Source: CAMFTQ01 sp051881615 (GTDB lineage: Bacteria > Bacillota > Clostridia > Oscillospirales > Acutalibacteraceae). Taken from it: a stretch of DNA of 34,677 nucleotides. A model generated the notes under the pieces. It had not been told where the DNA came from and did not search any database. It saw only the letters and a list, made by a program, of their open reading frames with translations. A program made the position numbers and the translations under genes. Of this stretch, positions 1 through 8,014 are shown in pieces (positions within the stretch are counted from its first letter, which is position 1; the number at the start of each line of letters is the position of its first letter). The stretch is taken from NCBI GenBank assembly GCA_051881615.1, contig JBJEQF010000025.1:1-34677 (forward strand), read 5' to 3'.

Positions 1-1
1 C

Positions 2-409
2 GTTGTTTTTGACTCAATATCCTCTGCAAAGGCAAAGGGCAGCGATATAATCATCTGCGACACAGCAGGCAGACTTCACAACAAAAAGCACCTTATGGAC
101 GAGCTTGCAAAAATCAACAGAATTATCGACAGAGAGTTGCCAAATGCCGATAAGGAAATTCTGCTTGTGCTTGACGCTACAACAGGACAAAACGCTGTAA
201 ATCAGGCAGAGCAGTTCAGAAACGCAACAGGCATTACAGGTATAGTGCTTACAAAGCTCGACGGCACGGCAAAGGGCGGAGTTGTCCTTGCAATTAAAGA
301 GGGCTTGGGTATTCCCGTAAAATATATCGGAGTCGGCGAGCAGATTGACGATTTACAGCCGTTTAATGCCGATGATTTTGCAAAGGCTCTTTTTGAACAA
401 AATAAATAA
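2..409 (+). CDS. ftsY: Signal recognition particle receptor FtsY, C-terminal part (5' end outside window)
   Basis: SRP-dependent membrane targeting GTPase, partial: the frame is open from base 2 and the upstream part of the gene lies outside the window. The visible part holds the end of the SRP GTPase (NG) domain: the G3 motif DTAGRLHNK, the LVLDATTGQNA stretch typical of FtsY, the G4 motif TKLDGTAKGG and the closing GVGEQIDDLQPFNADDFAKALF. These distinguish FtsY from Ffh, which would carry a Met-rich M domain after this point, whereas here the protein stops. FtsY docks the ribosome-SRP complex at the inner face of the membrane. It is followed 20 bases later by rdgB, so it is probably cotranscribed with the translation-related genes downstream. 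Confidence 0.95.
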   Translation, partial: VVFDSISSAKAKGSDIIICDTAGRLHNKKHLMDELAKINRIIDRELPNADKEILLVLDATTGQNAVNQAEQFRNATGITGIVLTKLDGTAKGGVVLAIKEGLGIPVKYIGVGEQIDDLQPFNADDFAKALFEQNK

Positions 410-429
410 TTCTTGCGAGGAATAAAAAT

Positions 430-1044
430 ATGTCAACCGACAGAAAAACGTATATTTTAGCTTCTAATAACAAACATAAATTAGTTGAGCTAAAGCGTAT
501 CTTAGAGCCTCTCGGCATAAATGTAGTAACGGCAAGGGATATGAACATAGCTCTTGACGATGTAGAAGAAACCGGCACAACCTTTGCTGAAAATGCGCTT
601 ATAAAGGCAAAAGCCGCGTCACTGAGAACAGGCTTGCCTGCTCTTTCTGATGATTCCGGACTTTGCGTAGACGCGCTAAACGGCAGACCGGGAATATACT
701 CTGCCCGTTATGCAGGAGAAAATGCAACAGACGCTGATAAAATAAATAAGCTGCTAAGTGAAATGGATTCAGTAAAAAGCGAGCAAAGAACAGCTCACTT
801 CGCTTGTTCAATCTGCTGTTATTTTCCTGACGGAAATATAATAGAAGCAACAGGGATATGCAGCGGCACTATCGGCTTTAAGCCTGTAGGTGAGGGCGGC
901 TTTGGCTATGACCCTGTATTTATGGTAGGCGAAAAATCCTTTGCACAACTGACAAGTGAAGAAAAGGATAAAATCAGCCACAGAGGTAACGCACTAAGAA
1001 ACTTAAAAGAAAAATTAACCGACTTTTTGGAGGAAAACAAATGA
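430..1044 (+). CDS. rdgB: RdgB/HAM1 family dITP/XTP pyrophosphatase
   Basis: Hydrolyses non-canonical purine nucleoside triphosphates (dITP, XTP) to the monophosphate and pyrophosphate, keeping them out of DNA and RNA. The 204-residue length fits the family. The N-terminal ILASNNKHKLVELKRIL is the family's substrate-binding signature (usual form ASxNxxKxxE), followed by TFAENALIKAKAA, then DDSGLCVDALNGRPGIYSARYAG with the catalytic Asp region, then GEGGFGYDPVF and the C-terminal KDKISHRGNAL. The ATG at 430 has GAGGA eight bases upstream. The stop codon overlaps the start of yhbY (ATGA, 1041-1044), indicating translational coupling within the ftsY-leuS operon. Confidence 0.95.
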   Translation: MSTDRKTYILASNNKHKLVELKRILEPLGINVVTARDMNIALDDVEETGTTFAENALIKAKAASLRTGLPALSDDSGLCVDALNGRPGIYSARYAGENATDADKINKLLSEMDSVKSEQRTAHFACSICCYFPDGNIIEATGICSGTIGFKPVGEGGFGYDPVFMVGEKSFAQLTSEEKDKISHRGNALRNLKEKLTDFLEENK

Positions 1045-1340
1045 TTACAAGCAAACAAAGAGCATACCTGCGCTCACTTGCAAACCCGATAGACACAATT
1101 ATTATGGTAGGCAAGGGCGGACTGACAGACGCAATAATAAAGCAGGCAGACGACGCCTTGACAAAGCGGGAGCTTATAAAAGGCAAGGTTCTTGAAACAG
1201 CCTACACTACACCAAAGGAGGTTGCAAACGAAATCGCCGAAAAATTAGGCGCAGAGGTCGTTCAGATTATCGGCACAAAGTTTGTACTCTACAGAAGAAA
1301 CGAGGACGAGCCTCAGATTGCTTTGCCGAGGACAAAATAA
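1041..1340 (+). CDS. yhbY: YhbY-type CRM-domain RNA-binding protein
   Basis: Small (99 aa) single-domain CRM protein that associates with pre-50S ribosomal particles in bacteria. Seen in the sequence: the starting LTSKQRxxLRxLA-type segment (ITSKQRAYLRSLAN), the conserved GKGGLTDAI loop (the family GxxG element that contacts RNA), and the closing GAEVVQIIGTKFVLYRRN. The start overlaps the rdgB stop by four bases, with the ribosome-binding sequence GGAGG lying inside rdgB at 1029-1033. It is followed after one base by nadD, an order (yhbY-nadD-yqeK-rsfS) conserved in Firmicutes and linked to ribosome assembly and NAD synthesis. The exact molecular role of YhbY is less certain than the family assignment. 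Confidence 0.95.
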   Translation: MITSKQRAYLRSLANPIDTIIMVGKGGLTDAIIKQADDALTKRELIKGKVLETAYTTPKEVANEIAEKLGAEVVQIIGTKFVLYRRNEDEPQIALPRTK

Positions 1341-1341
1341 T

Positions 1342-1962
1342 ATGAGCAGAAAAACAGCAATGTTCGGCGGCAGCTTTAACCCGATTCACAACGGTCATAT
1401 AAAGCTTGCAAACGTCTGCAAGGAGCAGCTTTCGCTTGACCGTATCATAATAATACCGACAGGTGTTACACCGAATAAGGATAACAGTCAGATGATTTCA
1501 CCCTTGCACCGCCTAAATATGTGCCGTATAGCCTGCAAGCCTTACAGCCATCTTGAGGTGTCAGACATAGAAATTAACAGAGAGGGTAAGAGCTATACAA
1601 AGGATACGCTAAAAGCCTTAAAAAGCCTTTATCCCGATGACGAGCTGTTTCTGATAGTCGGCGCCGATATGTTTTTGTCACTTTTACAGTGGAAAAATTA
1701 TGAAGAAATCTTCTCCTTAGCCACAATTATCGGCTGTCCAAGAGATGAAAACAACTGTGCAGAGCTGCTTTCTTTTTCCGAAAAGCTCAAAGAATTCGGC
1801 GCAAAATCAATTATTCTTAAAAACCCCGTAATGACGGTATCTTCAACTGAAATCAGAAGAAAAATAAAGAATAAAGAAGACGTTTCTGATTTGCTTTCTG
1901 ATGATGTTTTTAAATATATTGTAAATAATAATTTGTATGGGTGTGACTTGAGTGGAGCTTAA
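1342..1962 (+). CDS. nadD: Nicotinate-nucleotide adenylyltransferase
   Basis: Transfers AMP from ATP to nicotinate mononucleotide to give deamido-NAD, the penultimate step of NAD synthesis. Motifs: MFGGSFNPIHNGHIKLA (the GxFxPxHxGH nucleotidyltransferase signature) near the N terminus, LFLIVGADMFLSLLQWKNYEEI in the middle, and VSSTEIRRKI (ISSTxIR ATP-binding motif) near the C terminus. The frame is open upstream to 1282, but the ATG at 1342 is the sensible start: it is one base after the yhbY stop, gives the signature at residues 8-21, and has GAGG at 1328-1331. Length is 206 aa, normal for NadD. The 3' end overlaps yqeK by 11 bases. Confidence 0.95.
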   Translation: MSRKTAMFGGSFNPIHNGHIKLANVCKEQLSLDRIIIIPTGVTPNKDNSQMISPLHRLNMCRIACKPYSHLEVSDIEINREGKSYTKDTLKALKSLYPDDELFLIVGADMFLSLLQWKNYEEIFSLATIIGCPRDENNCAELLSFSEKLKEFGAKSIILKNPVMTVSSTEIRRKIKNKEDVSDLLSDDVFKYIVNNNLYGCDLSGA

Positions 1963-2524
1963 AGATTATAAAAAGCTTATCAAACAAAGAATGGGCGAAA
2001 AAAGATTTAATCATTCTATATGCGTCAGTGAAGAAGCAAAGCGTCTTGCAAAGCTTTACGGTGCAGATGAGGACAAAGCAGCACTTGCAGGTATCCTTCA
2101 CGATATTACAAAGGAAACACCTAAAGAAACACAGTTGCAAATAATCTCTGACAGTGGTATAATACTCGATAATACAGAAAAAAACTCGCCGAGCCTCTGG
2201 CATGCAATATCAGGCTATGTGGTTATCAAAAACGAGCTTTTGATTGATGATGAGGATATTTTAAACGCTGTGCGCTATCACACAACAGGCAGAGAAAATA
2301 TGTCTTTACTTGAAAAAATTATTTTCACAGCCGATTTTACAAGTCGTGACAGAAAATATGACGATGTAGAGGTTATCAGAAAAAAAGCAAACAAAAGCCT
2401 TGAACAGGCTATGCTTTACGGCATTTCCTATACAATCTCCGATTTGTCAAAAAAGCAGTCTGTTATTCACCTTGACACCGTCAGAGCATACAACGAGCTT
2501 GTTATATCACAGCAAAATATATAA
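1952..2524 (+). CDS. yqeK: YqeK family HD-domain phosphohydrolase (likely Ap4A hydrolase)
   Basis: HD-superfamily metal-dependent phosphohydrolase of 190 aa. Members of the YqeK family have been shown to split diadenosine tetraphosphate symmetrically. Metal ligands are recognisable: His21 (RFNHS), the His50-Asp51 pair (GILHDITKE), His84 (LWHAISG), His110 (VRYHTTG) and Asp128 (FTADFTSRDRKYDDVE). The start is a GTG at 1952 inside nadD, an 11-base overlap that suggests translational coupling; no strong Shine-Dalgarno stands out. In Firmicutes yqeK nearly always follows nadD and precedes rsfS, as here. The family call is sure; the in vivo substrate is inferred from homologues. Confidence 0.92.
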   Translation: MELKDYKKLIKQRMGEKRFNHSICVSEEAKRLAKLYGADEDKAALAGILHDITKETPKETQLQIISDSGIILDNTEKNSPSLWHAISGYVVIKNELLIDDEDILNAVRYHTTGRENMSLLEKIIFTADFTSRDRKYDDVEVIRKKANKSLEQAMLYGISYTISDLSKKQSVIHLDTVRAYNELVISQQNI

Positions 2525-2554
2525 ACTATTCTTTTGAAGGGATTGAAGTAATAG

Positions 2555-2908
2555 ATGACAACTTACGAACAGGCACTTGAAATAGCTAAGGCACTTGACA
2601 GCAAGAAGGGTCTTAACATAAAGGTGATTGAAATATCTGATGTTTCTTCACTTGCCGATTATATGGTAATTGCAAACGGTACAAGCAGTACTCAGGTTAA
2701 GGCTATGGCAGATGAGGTTGAGTACAGGCTTGACAATATGGGTTATTCTGTAAGCCATATTGAGGGACACCGCTCAAACTCGTGGATTTTGCTTGATTAC
2801 GTTGACATTATTGTTCACGTATTTTCAGAGGAAGCAAGAGAGTACTACGATCTTGAGCGATTATGGCAGGACGGCAAAGAGATTGATATTTCAGACATTT
2901 TGAAATAA
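2555..2908 (+). CDS. rsfS: Ribosomal silencing factor RsfS
   Basis: Binds ribosomal protein L14 (uL14) on the large subunit and blocks joining with the 30S subunit when nutrients are scarce. The 117-residue length and the segments DYMVIANGTSSTQVKAMADE, HIEGHRSNSWILLDYVDIIV and HVFSEEAREYYDLERLWQD match the RsfS/DUF143 family closely, including the closing YDLERLW block. It starts at ATG 2555 with AAGGG about 15 bases upstream, somewhat far for a ribosome-binding site. It sits between yqeK and leuS, the usual Firmicutes neighbourhood. Confidence 0.95.
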   Translation: MTTYEQALEIAKALDSKKGLNIKVIEISDVSSLADYMVIANGTSSTQVKAMADEVEYRLDNMGYSVSHIEGHRSNSWILLDYVDIIVHVFSEEAREYYDLERLWQDGKEIDISDILK

Positions 2909-2945
2909 TCATTTGATTTATAAAATAAAGCGAGGAGGATTCAGC

Positions 2946-5360
2946 TTGAAATATAATCATAAATCTATTGAAGAAAAATGGCAGAAAATATGGGAGGAAA
3001 AAGGAGTTTTTCACGCAGAAAATGATTCTGAAAAAGAAAAATTCTTTGCCCTTATCGAATTTCCTTATCCATCGGGACAGGGGCTTCACGTAGGACATCC
3101 ACGTCCGTATACAGCTCTTGACACAGTTGCAAGAAAGCGCAGATTGCAGGGCTACAACGTGCTTTATCCTATCGGCTGGGACGCATTCGGTCTGCCTACA
3201 GAAAACTACGCTATCAAAAATCACATTCACCCTGAAATTGTTACAAAGAATAATATCGCAAGATTTAAAAAGCAGATTCAGTCGCTCGGTATTTCCTTTG
3301 ACTGGAGCAGAGAAATAAACACTACAGATCCCGATTACTACAAGTGGACTCAGTGGATTTTCTTACAGCTTTTCAAGCACGGTCTTGCATATAAAAAAGA
3401 GATGGCTGTAAACTGGTGCACCTCCTGCAAATGCGTACTTGCAAATGAAGAGGTTGTAAACGGTGTCTGCGAGCGCTGCGGAAGCGAGGTTGTCAGAAAG
3501 GTTAAATCGCAGTGGATGCTCAAAATCACAGAGTACGCACAGCGTCTGATTGATGACCTTGATTTAGTTGATTATCCCGAAAGAGTAAAGGCTCAGCAAA
3601 AGAACTGGATCGGCAGAAGCACAGGCGCCGAGGTCGATTTCACCACAACAACAGGCGATACGCTGACAGTTTACACAACACGTCCCGATACGCTCTACGG
3701 TGCTACATATATGGTAATTTCACCTGAGCATCCTATGCTTGAAAAGTGGAAGGATCAGCTTAAAAACCTTGATGAAGTAAGAGAATATCAGGCAGCAGCC
3801 GCAAGAAAATCCGACTTTGAGCGTACAGAGGTTGCTAAGGATAAAACAGGTGTTAAGCTAAACGGCGTTGAAGCCATAAACCCCGTAAACGGTAAGCAGA
3901 TACCTATCTTTATTTCTGACTACGTTCTTGTTTCTTACGGCACAGGCGCAATTATGGCTGTTCCTGCACACGATACACGTGACTGGGAATTTGCCAAAAA
4001 GTTTGATTTGCCTATTATCGAGGTTGTAAAGGGTGGCGAGGACGTAAATAAGGAAGCCTTCACCGATTGCGCAACAGGTGTAATGGTAAATTCTGATATT
4101 TTAAACGGTCTGTCGGTTGAGGACGCTAAGGTAAAGATTATTGATTTTCTTACAGAAAAGGGAATAGGACATAAAAAGGTAAACTTCAAGCTTCGTGACT
4201 GGGTGTTCTCACGTCAGCGCTACTGGGGCGAGCCTATCCCGATTGTTCACTGCGACAAGTGCGGCTACGTTCCGCTTGACGAAAGCGAGCTGCCGCTAAA
4301 GCTTCCTATGGTAGACTCCTACGAGCCTACTGAAAACGGCGAATCACCGCTTGCAAATATTACAGACTGGATAGAAACAACCTGTCCCAAGTGCGGTGGC
4401 AAGGCTCATCGTGAAACAGACACAATGCCTCAGTGGGCAGGCTCATCGTGGTACTTTTTGAGATATATGGATCCTCACAACGATAAGGCACTTGCAAGCA
4501 AGGAAGCACTTGAGTACTGGTCACCTGTTGACTGGTACAACGGCGGTATGGAGCATACAACTCTCCACCTGCTCTACAGCCGTTTCTGGCACAAGTTCCT
4601 TTACGATATCGGCGTTGTGCCTACTCCCGAGCCATATGCAAAGCGTACAAGCCATGGTATGATTTTAGGTGCTAACGGCGAAAAGATGAGTAAATCAAGA
4701 GGTAACGTAGTAAACCCCGATGAAATCGTTGAGGAGTACGGCGCAGATACTATGCGTATGTACGAAATGTTCATAGGTGACTTTGAAAAATCAGCTCCTT
4801 GGAGTGCGTCAGGTATAAAGGGCTGCCGCAGATTCTTAGAGCGTTACTGGAATTTACAGAATATTTTAACAGACGGTGACGAAATCAGACCTCAGCTTGA
4901 AAGTGCCTTCCACAAGACTATCAAAAAGGTCGGCGACGATATAGAGAACATCAAGTTCAACACTGCAATCGCCGCACTTATGGCGTTGATTAACGACATA
5001 ACAAATCTCGGCAGCATCAACAAAAAGGAGCTTGCAGTATTCTCAATTCTCTTAAACCCGTTTGCTCCTCATATCACAGAGGAAATCTGGGAATGCTGCA
5101 GCCTCGGCGAGGGAATTTTAGCCGTGCAGTCCTGGCCTTTGTATGATGAAGCAAAATGCAAGGACGAAACTGTAGAAATCGCCGTTCAGGTAAACGGAAA
5201 AATCAAGGCTAAAATTTTAATTCCGGCTGACGCACAGCAGGAGCAGGCATTAGAGCTTGCAAAGGCTGACGAAAATGTTGCAAAGGCTATCGGCTCTATG
5301 AACATAGTTAAGGAGATTTATGTTAAGGGCAAGCTTGTAAATATTGTAGTTAAGCCATAA
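2946..5360 (+). CDS. leuS: Leucyl-tRNA synthetase
   Basis: Class Ia aminoacyl-tRNA synthetase that charges tRNA-Leu; 804 aa, normal for bacterial LeuRS. The HIGH-type motif appears as HVGHPRP (residues 48-54), a zinc-like Cys cluster CTSCKC..CERCG follows, the CP1 editing domain contains TTRPDTLYGATYMV and GTGAIMAVPAHDTRDWEFA, and KMSKSRGN lies at about 580-587. The C-terminal anticodon-binding and LeuRS-specific tail end in VNIVVKP. The frame is open from a TTG at 2913, but the TTG at 2946 is preferred: GAGGAGG sits seven bases upstream (2932-2938) and the protein then starts MKYNHKSIEEKWQKIWEE, as in homologues. It is the last gene of the ftsY operon. Confidence 0.97.
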   Translation: MKYNHKSIEEKWQKIWEEKGVFHAENDSEKEKFFALIEFPYPSGQGLHVGHPRPYTALDTVARKRRLQGYNVLYPIGWDAFGLPTENYAIKNHIHPEIVTKNNIARFKKQIQSLGISFDWSREINTTDPDYYKWTQWIFLQLFKHGLAYKKEMAVNWCTSCKCVLANEEVVNGVCERCGSEVVRKVKSQWMLKITEYAQRLIDDLDLVDYPERVKAQQKNWIGRSTGAEVDFTTTTGDTLTVYTTRPDTLYGATYMVISPEHPMLEKWKDQLKNLDEVREYQAAAARKSDFERTEVAKDKTGVKLNGVEAINPVNGKQIPIFISDYVLVSYGTGAIMAVPAHDTRDWEFAKKFDLPIIEVVKGGEDVNKEAFTDCATGVMVNSDILNGLSVEDAKVKIIDFLTEKGIGHKKVNFKLRDWVFSRQRYWGEPIPIVHCDKCGYVPLDESELPLKLPMVDSYEPTENGESPLANITDWIETTCPKCGGKAHRETDTMPQWAGSSWYFLRYMDPHNDKALASKEALEYWSPVDWYNGGMEHTTLHLLYSRFWHKFLYDIGVVPTPEPYAKRTSHGMILGANGEKMSKSRGNVVNPDEIVEEYGADTMRMYEMFIGDFEKSAPWSASGIKGCRRFLERYWNLQNILTDGDEIRPQLESAFHKTIKKVGDDIENIKFNTAIAALMALINDITNLGSINKKELAVFSILLNPFAPHITEEIWECCSLGEGILAVQSWPLYDEAKCKDETVEIAVQVNGKIKAKILIPADAQQEQALELAKADENVAKAIGSMNIVKEIYVKGKLVNIVVKP

Positions 5361-5395
5361 TTTTTCAAATTTCTACTATTTATTTATATTTCTTC

Positions 5396-5425
5396 TTGAC
5401 AAACACTTACTGTTTGATGTATAAT
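5396..5425 (+). promoter_or_regulatory. Sigma-A-type promoter for rpsU
   Basis: A perfect -35 box TTGACA (5396-5401) and perfect -10 box TATAAT (5420-5425) with an 18-base spacer. It gives rpsU its own strong transcription start independent of the leuS operon; no clear intrinsic terminator separates the two. A direct repeat GTGCAA (5431-5436 and 5440-5445) lies at the expected transcription start. Confidence 0.88.
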
Positions 5426-5482
5426 CAAACGTGCAATATGTGCAAATTACCCCTGCTGTATGGCGGATGGGAGGGAAAATAG

Positions 5483-5659
5483 ATGGCAGAAGTTAGACTT
5501 AAGGATAACGAATCTCTCGAAAGTGCTTTAAGAAGATTTAAGAAGCAGTGCGCAAGAGCAGGCGTTATCGCTGAGGTACGTAAAAGAGAAGCTTATGAGA
5601 AGCCCTCTGTAAAGCGTAAAAAGAAATCAGAAGCAGCTCGTAAACGTAAGTATAAGTAA
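5483..5659 (+). CDS. rpsU: 30S ribosomal protein S21
   Basis: Small basic protein of 58 aa, MAEVRLKDNESLESALRRFK at the N terminus, followed by KKQCARAGVIAEVRKREAYEKPS and a Lys/Arg-rich tail ending KRKYK. This is the full length and typical sequence of bacterial S21 (bS21), which sits near the anti-Shine-Dalgarno end of 16S rRNA and helps initiation. ATG at 5483 is preceded by GGGAGGG (5469-5475). It is a single-gene unit with its own promoter (5396-5425) and terminator (5671-5702). The gene is short and easy to miss. Confidence 0.97.
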   Translation: MAEVRLKDNESLESALRRFKKQCARAGVIAEVRKREAYEKPSVKRKKKSEAARKRKYK

Positions 5660-5670
5660 TTAAACTAAAA

Positions 5671-5702
5671 AGGCAGACAGTAACTTATACTGTCTGCCTT
5701 TC
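5671..5702 (+). terminator. Intrinsic terminator of rpsU
   Basis: A perfect 12-bp stem: AGGCAGACAGTA (5671-5682) pairs with TACTGTCTGCCT (5688-5699), with a five-base loop. The T run after it is short, but the hairpin begins 11 bases after the rpsU stop, in the right place for its terminator. Confidence 0.85.
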
Positions 5703-5736
5703 AACGTATATTTTAAACCGCAAAAAGGTGATCGCT

Positions 5737-6171
5737 TTGAAAAAAATTCTTGTTTTATTAGGACCTAATCTTAATATGGTAGGTGTGCGTGAAAAGGGTG
5801 TTTACGGAACAGAAAATGCCGAAAGCATCAATAGTCAGATTTGCGAATATGCAAATAAGCTCTCGTTTAGCTGTGACGTATTTCAGTCAAACTGGGAGGG
5901 TGCGCTTATTGACAAAATCCACGAAGCCAAAAATAACTATGACGGTGTTATAATAAATGCCGGTGCGCTCACTCACTACAGCTATTCTCTGCGTGACGCA
6001 ATAGCCGCCGTAAAGCTGCCGTTTGTCGAGGTTCATATGTCTAATATTCACGCTCGTGAGGAATTTCGTCATACGTCAGTTATTGCACCGGTTTGCGTAG
6101 GACAAATTGCAGGCTTTGGCAAAACAAGCTATTTCCTTGCGCTTGAAGCTATGAAGGATCTGACAAAATGA
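5737..6171 (+). CDS. aroQ: Type II 3-dehydroquinate dehydratase
   Basis: Third step of the shikimate pathway: dehydrates 3-dehydroquinate to 3-dehydroshikimate. At 144 aa it has the size of the dodecameric type II enzyme, unrelated to type I AroD. Visible catalytic elements are GPNLNMVGVREKGVYG with the essential Arg and Tyr, SNWEGALIDKIHEA, IINAGALTHYSYSLRDAI with the catalytic Asn, and PFVEVHMSNIHAREEFRH with the catalytic His. The frame extends to a GTG at 5728, but that GTG is part of the Shine-Dalgarno AAGGTG; TTG at 5737, seven bases after it, gives the usual MKKILVLLGPNLN start. The stop overlaps pepP by four bases, so the two are coupled. Confidence 0.93.
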   Translation: MKKILVLLGPNLNMVGVREKGVYGTENAESINSQICEYANKLSFSCDVFQSNWEGALIDKIHEAKNNYDGVIINAGALTHYSYSLRDAIAAVKLPFVEVHMSNIHAREEFRHTSVIAPVCVGQIAGFGKTSYFLALEAMKDLTK

Positions 6172-7253
6172 GCAGCTCACATCAAAAAATCACAAAGCTT
6201 AAAAACTTTATAAAAGAAAATGACGAAGCTCTTTTAATTACGTCAGATGTTAACAGAGAATATTTTTCAGGCTTTAATTCGTCAGCAGGCGCAGTGCTTG
6301 TCACAAAGGAGCAGTCATATCTGCTTGTAGATTTTCGCTACGGTGAAGCGGCAGAGAAAAGGTGCAAAAGCTGCAAGGTTATTGTATTTAACAAGCTGTT
6401 TGAAAGCATTAAGGAGCTCGTTAAAAAGCATTGTATCAGCACTTTGTATATCGAAAGCACAAAAATGTCAGTCGGCTGTTTTAAGGATTTAAAAAACTAT
6501 TTCAGACGTGACAAAATAAAAATAGTTACAACAAAGGCACTCGATACGGCTATTACAAATATCCGTCTTGTAAAAGATGACTATGAGCTTAAATGTATAG
6601 AAGAAGCTCAGAGAATTACAGAAAAAGCTTACCTTGAGGTTTTAAACTACATAAAGCCTGGAGCAGAGGAAAGAAAAATTGCGCTTGAGCTTGAATATCT
6701 GATGAGAAAAAACGGAGCAGACGGCGTTTCCTTTGACCTGATTACAATAACAGGCAAAAAAACGTCACTTCCGCACGGAGTACCCGATGATACAAAAATT
6801 TGCAACGGCGACTTTTTTACAATGGATATAGGCGCACTTTCTTGCGGATACCACAGCGATATGACAAGAACCGTTGCTGTCGGCTCTGTTTCAGATGAGC
6901 AAAGACTTGTGTACGACACAGTTTTAAAGGCACAGCTTAAAGCCTTGTCTGAGGTTAGGGCAGGGGTCAGAGCCGAGGACGTTGACAAGGCGTCACGTGA
7001 CGTTATCTATTCAGCCGGCTACAAGGGCTGTTTCGGTCACGCAACAGGGCATGGGGTAGGTATGGATATTCACGAAGCTCCGACAATAGGCCCTGCCTGC
7101 AAGACGTTTTTGAGCAGTAATATGGTAATTACGGTAGAGCCGGGAATATATCTGCCAGATAAATTCGGCGTAAGAATTGAGGATATGGTTGCAGTTACAG
7201 CAGACGGATATAAAAATTTTGCGACTGTACCCAAAGACCTTATTGTTCTTTAA
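6168..7253 (+). CDS. Xaa-Pro aminopeptidase (M24B metallopeptidase)
   Basis: Cytoplasmic dinuclear-metal aminopeptidase that removes the N-terminal residue before proline; 361 aa. An N-terminal creatinase-like domain (about residues 1-130) precedes the pita-bread catalytic domain. All five metal ligands can be placed: Asp220 (FTMDIGA), Asp231 (YHSDMTRT), His295 (GHATGHGVGMDIHE), Glu324 (TVEPGIYLP) and Glu338 (RIEDM). The ATG at 6168 overlaps the aroQ stop. The aroQ-peptidase-efp order is common in Clostridia; efp has its own promoter downstream. No strong terminator follows, only a weak AT-rich hairpin around 7288-7310. Confidence 0.94.
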   Translation: MSSSHQKITKLKNFIKENDEALLITSDVNREYFSGFNSSAGAVLVTKEQSYLLVDFRYGEAAEKRCKSCKVIVFNKLFESIKELVKKHCISTLYIESTKMSVGCFKDLKNYFRRDKIKIVTTKALDTAITNIRLVKDDYELKCIEEAQRITEKAYLEVLNYIKPGAEERKIALELEYLMRKNGADGVSFDLITITGKKTSLPHGVPDDTKICNGDFFTMDIGALSCGYHSDMTRTVAVGSVSDEQRLVYDTVLKAQLKALSEVRAGVRAEDVDKASRDVIYSAGYKGCFGHATGHGVGMDIHEAPTIGPACKTFLSSNMVITVEPGIYLPDKFGVRIEDMVAVTADGYKNFATVPKDLIVL

Positions 7254-7339
7254 TATTCCGAATTAGAACAAAAATCATAATTTATTAAAAAAATCGCCGA
7301 TTTTAATATAAATATCTGTCAAGATATTATCGCAAAAGG

Positions 7340-7368
7340 TTGATTTTTTTAAATTTATTATGTATAAT
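7340..7368 (+). promoter_or_regulatory. Sigma-A-type promoter for efp
   Basis: -35 box TTGATT (7340-7345), 17-base spacer, perfect -10 TATAAT (7363-7368). A 7-bp inverted repeat AATATCT/AGATATT (7311-7317, 7322-7328) lies just upstream; it has no T tract, so it may be an upstream control element or chance in AT-rich DNA. Confidence 0.8.
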
Positions 7369-7432
7369 TAACTTGAAAATTTTGTGCAAAGCTTTTTTGT
7401 ATGGAATATGTATTTTATAGGAGGAAAATCTA

Positions 7433-7990
7433 ATGATATCAGCAGGAGATTTCAGAAACGGCGTAACATTTGAAATGGATGGACAGGTTGTTTCTATTAT
7501 TGAATTTCAGCACGTAAAACCCGGTAAGGGTGCAGCTTTTGTAAGAACAAAAATCAGAAACGTTATTACAGGCGCAGTTGTTGAAAAAACATTTAACCCA
7601 AACGATAAGTACCCGACAGCTTTTGTAGAGAGAAGAGATATGGAGTACAGCTACAGCGACGGCGATCTTTACTACTTTATGGACACCGAAACATGGGAAC
7701 AGCTTCCTATCAACAGCTCTGTTCTCGGCGACAACTTCAAGTTTGTTAAAGAGAATATGGTATGCAAGGTTCTGTCATACAAGGGCAACGTTTTCGGTGT
7801 AGAGCCGCCAAACTTTGTAGAGCTTCAGGTTACAAAGACAGACCCCGGCTTCAAGGGCGACACAGCTACAAACGCTACAAAGCCTGCAACACTTGAAACA
7901 GGCGCAGAAATCAAAGTACCGCTCTTTATTGACGAGGGCGAAATGATTCAGATCGACACAAGAACCGGAGAGTATATGGGACGTGCTTAA
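7433..7990 (+). CDS. efp: Translation elongation factor P
   Basis: Binds the ribosomal E site and rescues ribosomes stalled at polyproline stretches. It has the full 185-aa three-domain length, begins MISAGDFRNGVTFEMDGQVV and ends with the EF-P signature IQIDTRTGEYMGRA. The loop residue usually modified is Lys32 in KPGKGAAFVRTK, so an Arg-type (EarP) modification is excluded. The Lys modification enzyme, if any, is not in this window. ATG at 7433 has a strong AGGAGG site (7419-7424). The dockerin amylase in this window has a long Pro-rich linker (Pro-Thr repeats, few direct Pro-Pro pairs). A CD1247-like gene follows 24 bases later, presumably in the same transcript. Confidence 0.97.
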   Translation: MISAGDFRNGVTFEMDGQVVSIIEFQHVKPGKGAAFVRTKIRNVITGAVVEKTFNPNDKYPTAFVERRDMEYSYSDGDLYYFMDTETWEQLPINSSVLGDNFKFVKENMVCKVLSYKGNVFGVEPPNFVELQVTKTDPGFKGDTATNATKPATLETGAEIKVPLFIDEGEMIQIDTRTGEYMGRA

Positions 7991-8014
7991 TCAGCACATT
8001 AAGGAGAATTTATT

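Noticed and set aside
5863..5935. SNWEG in AroQ (Trp where many homologues have His) as a sign of inactivation
   Set aside because: That position varies in type II dehydroquinases; the catalytic Arg, Tyr, Asn and His elements are all present.
7311..7328. AATATCT/AGATATT hairpin as terminator of the Xaa-Pro peptidase gene
   Set aside because: No T tract follows, and it lies just before the efp -35 box in AT-rich DNA; it may be chance or an operator.
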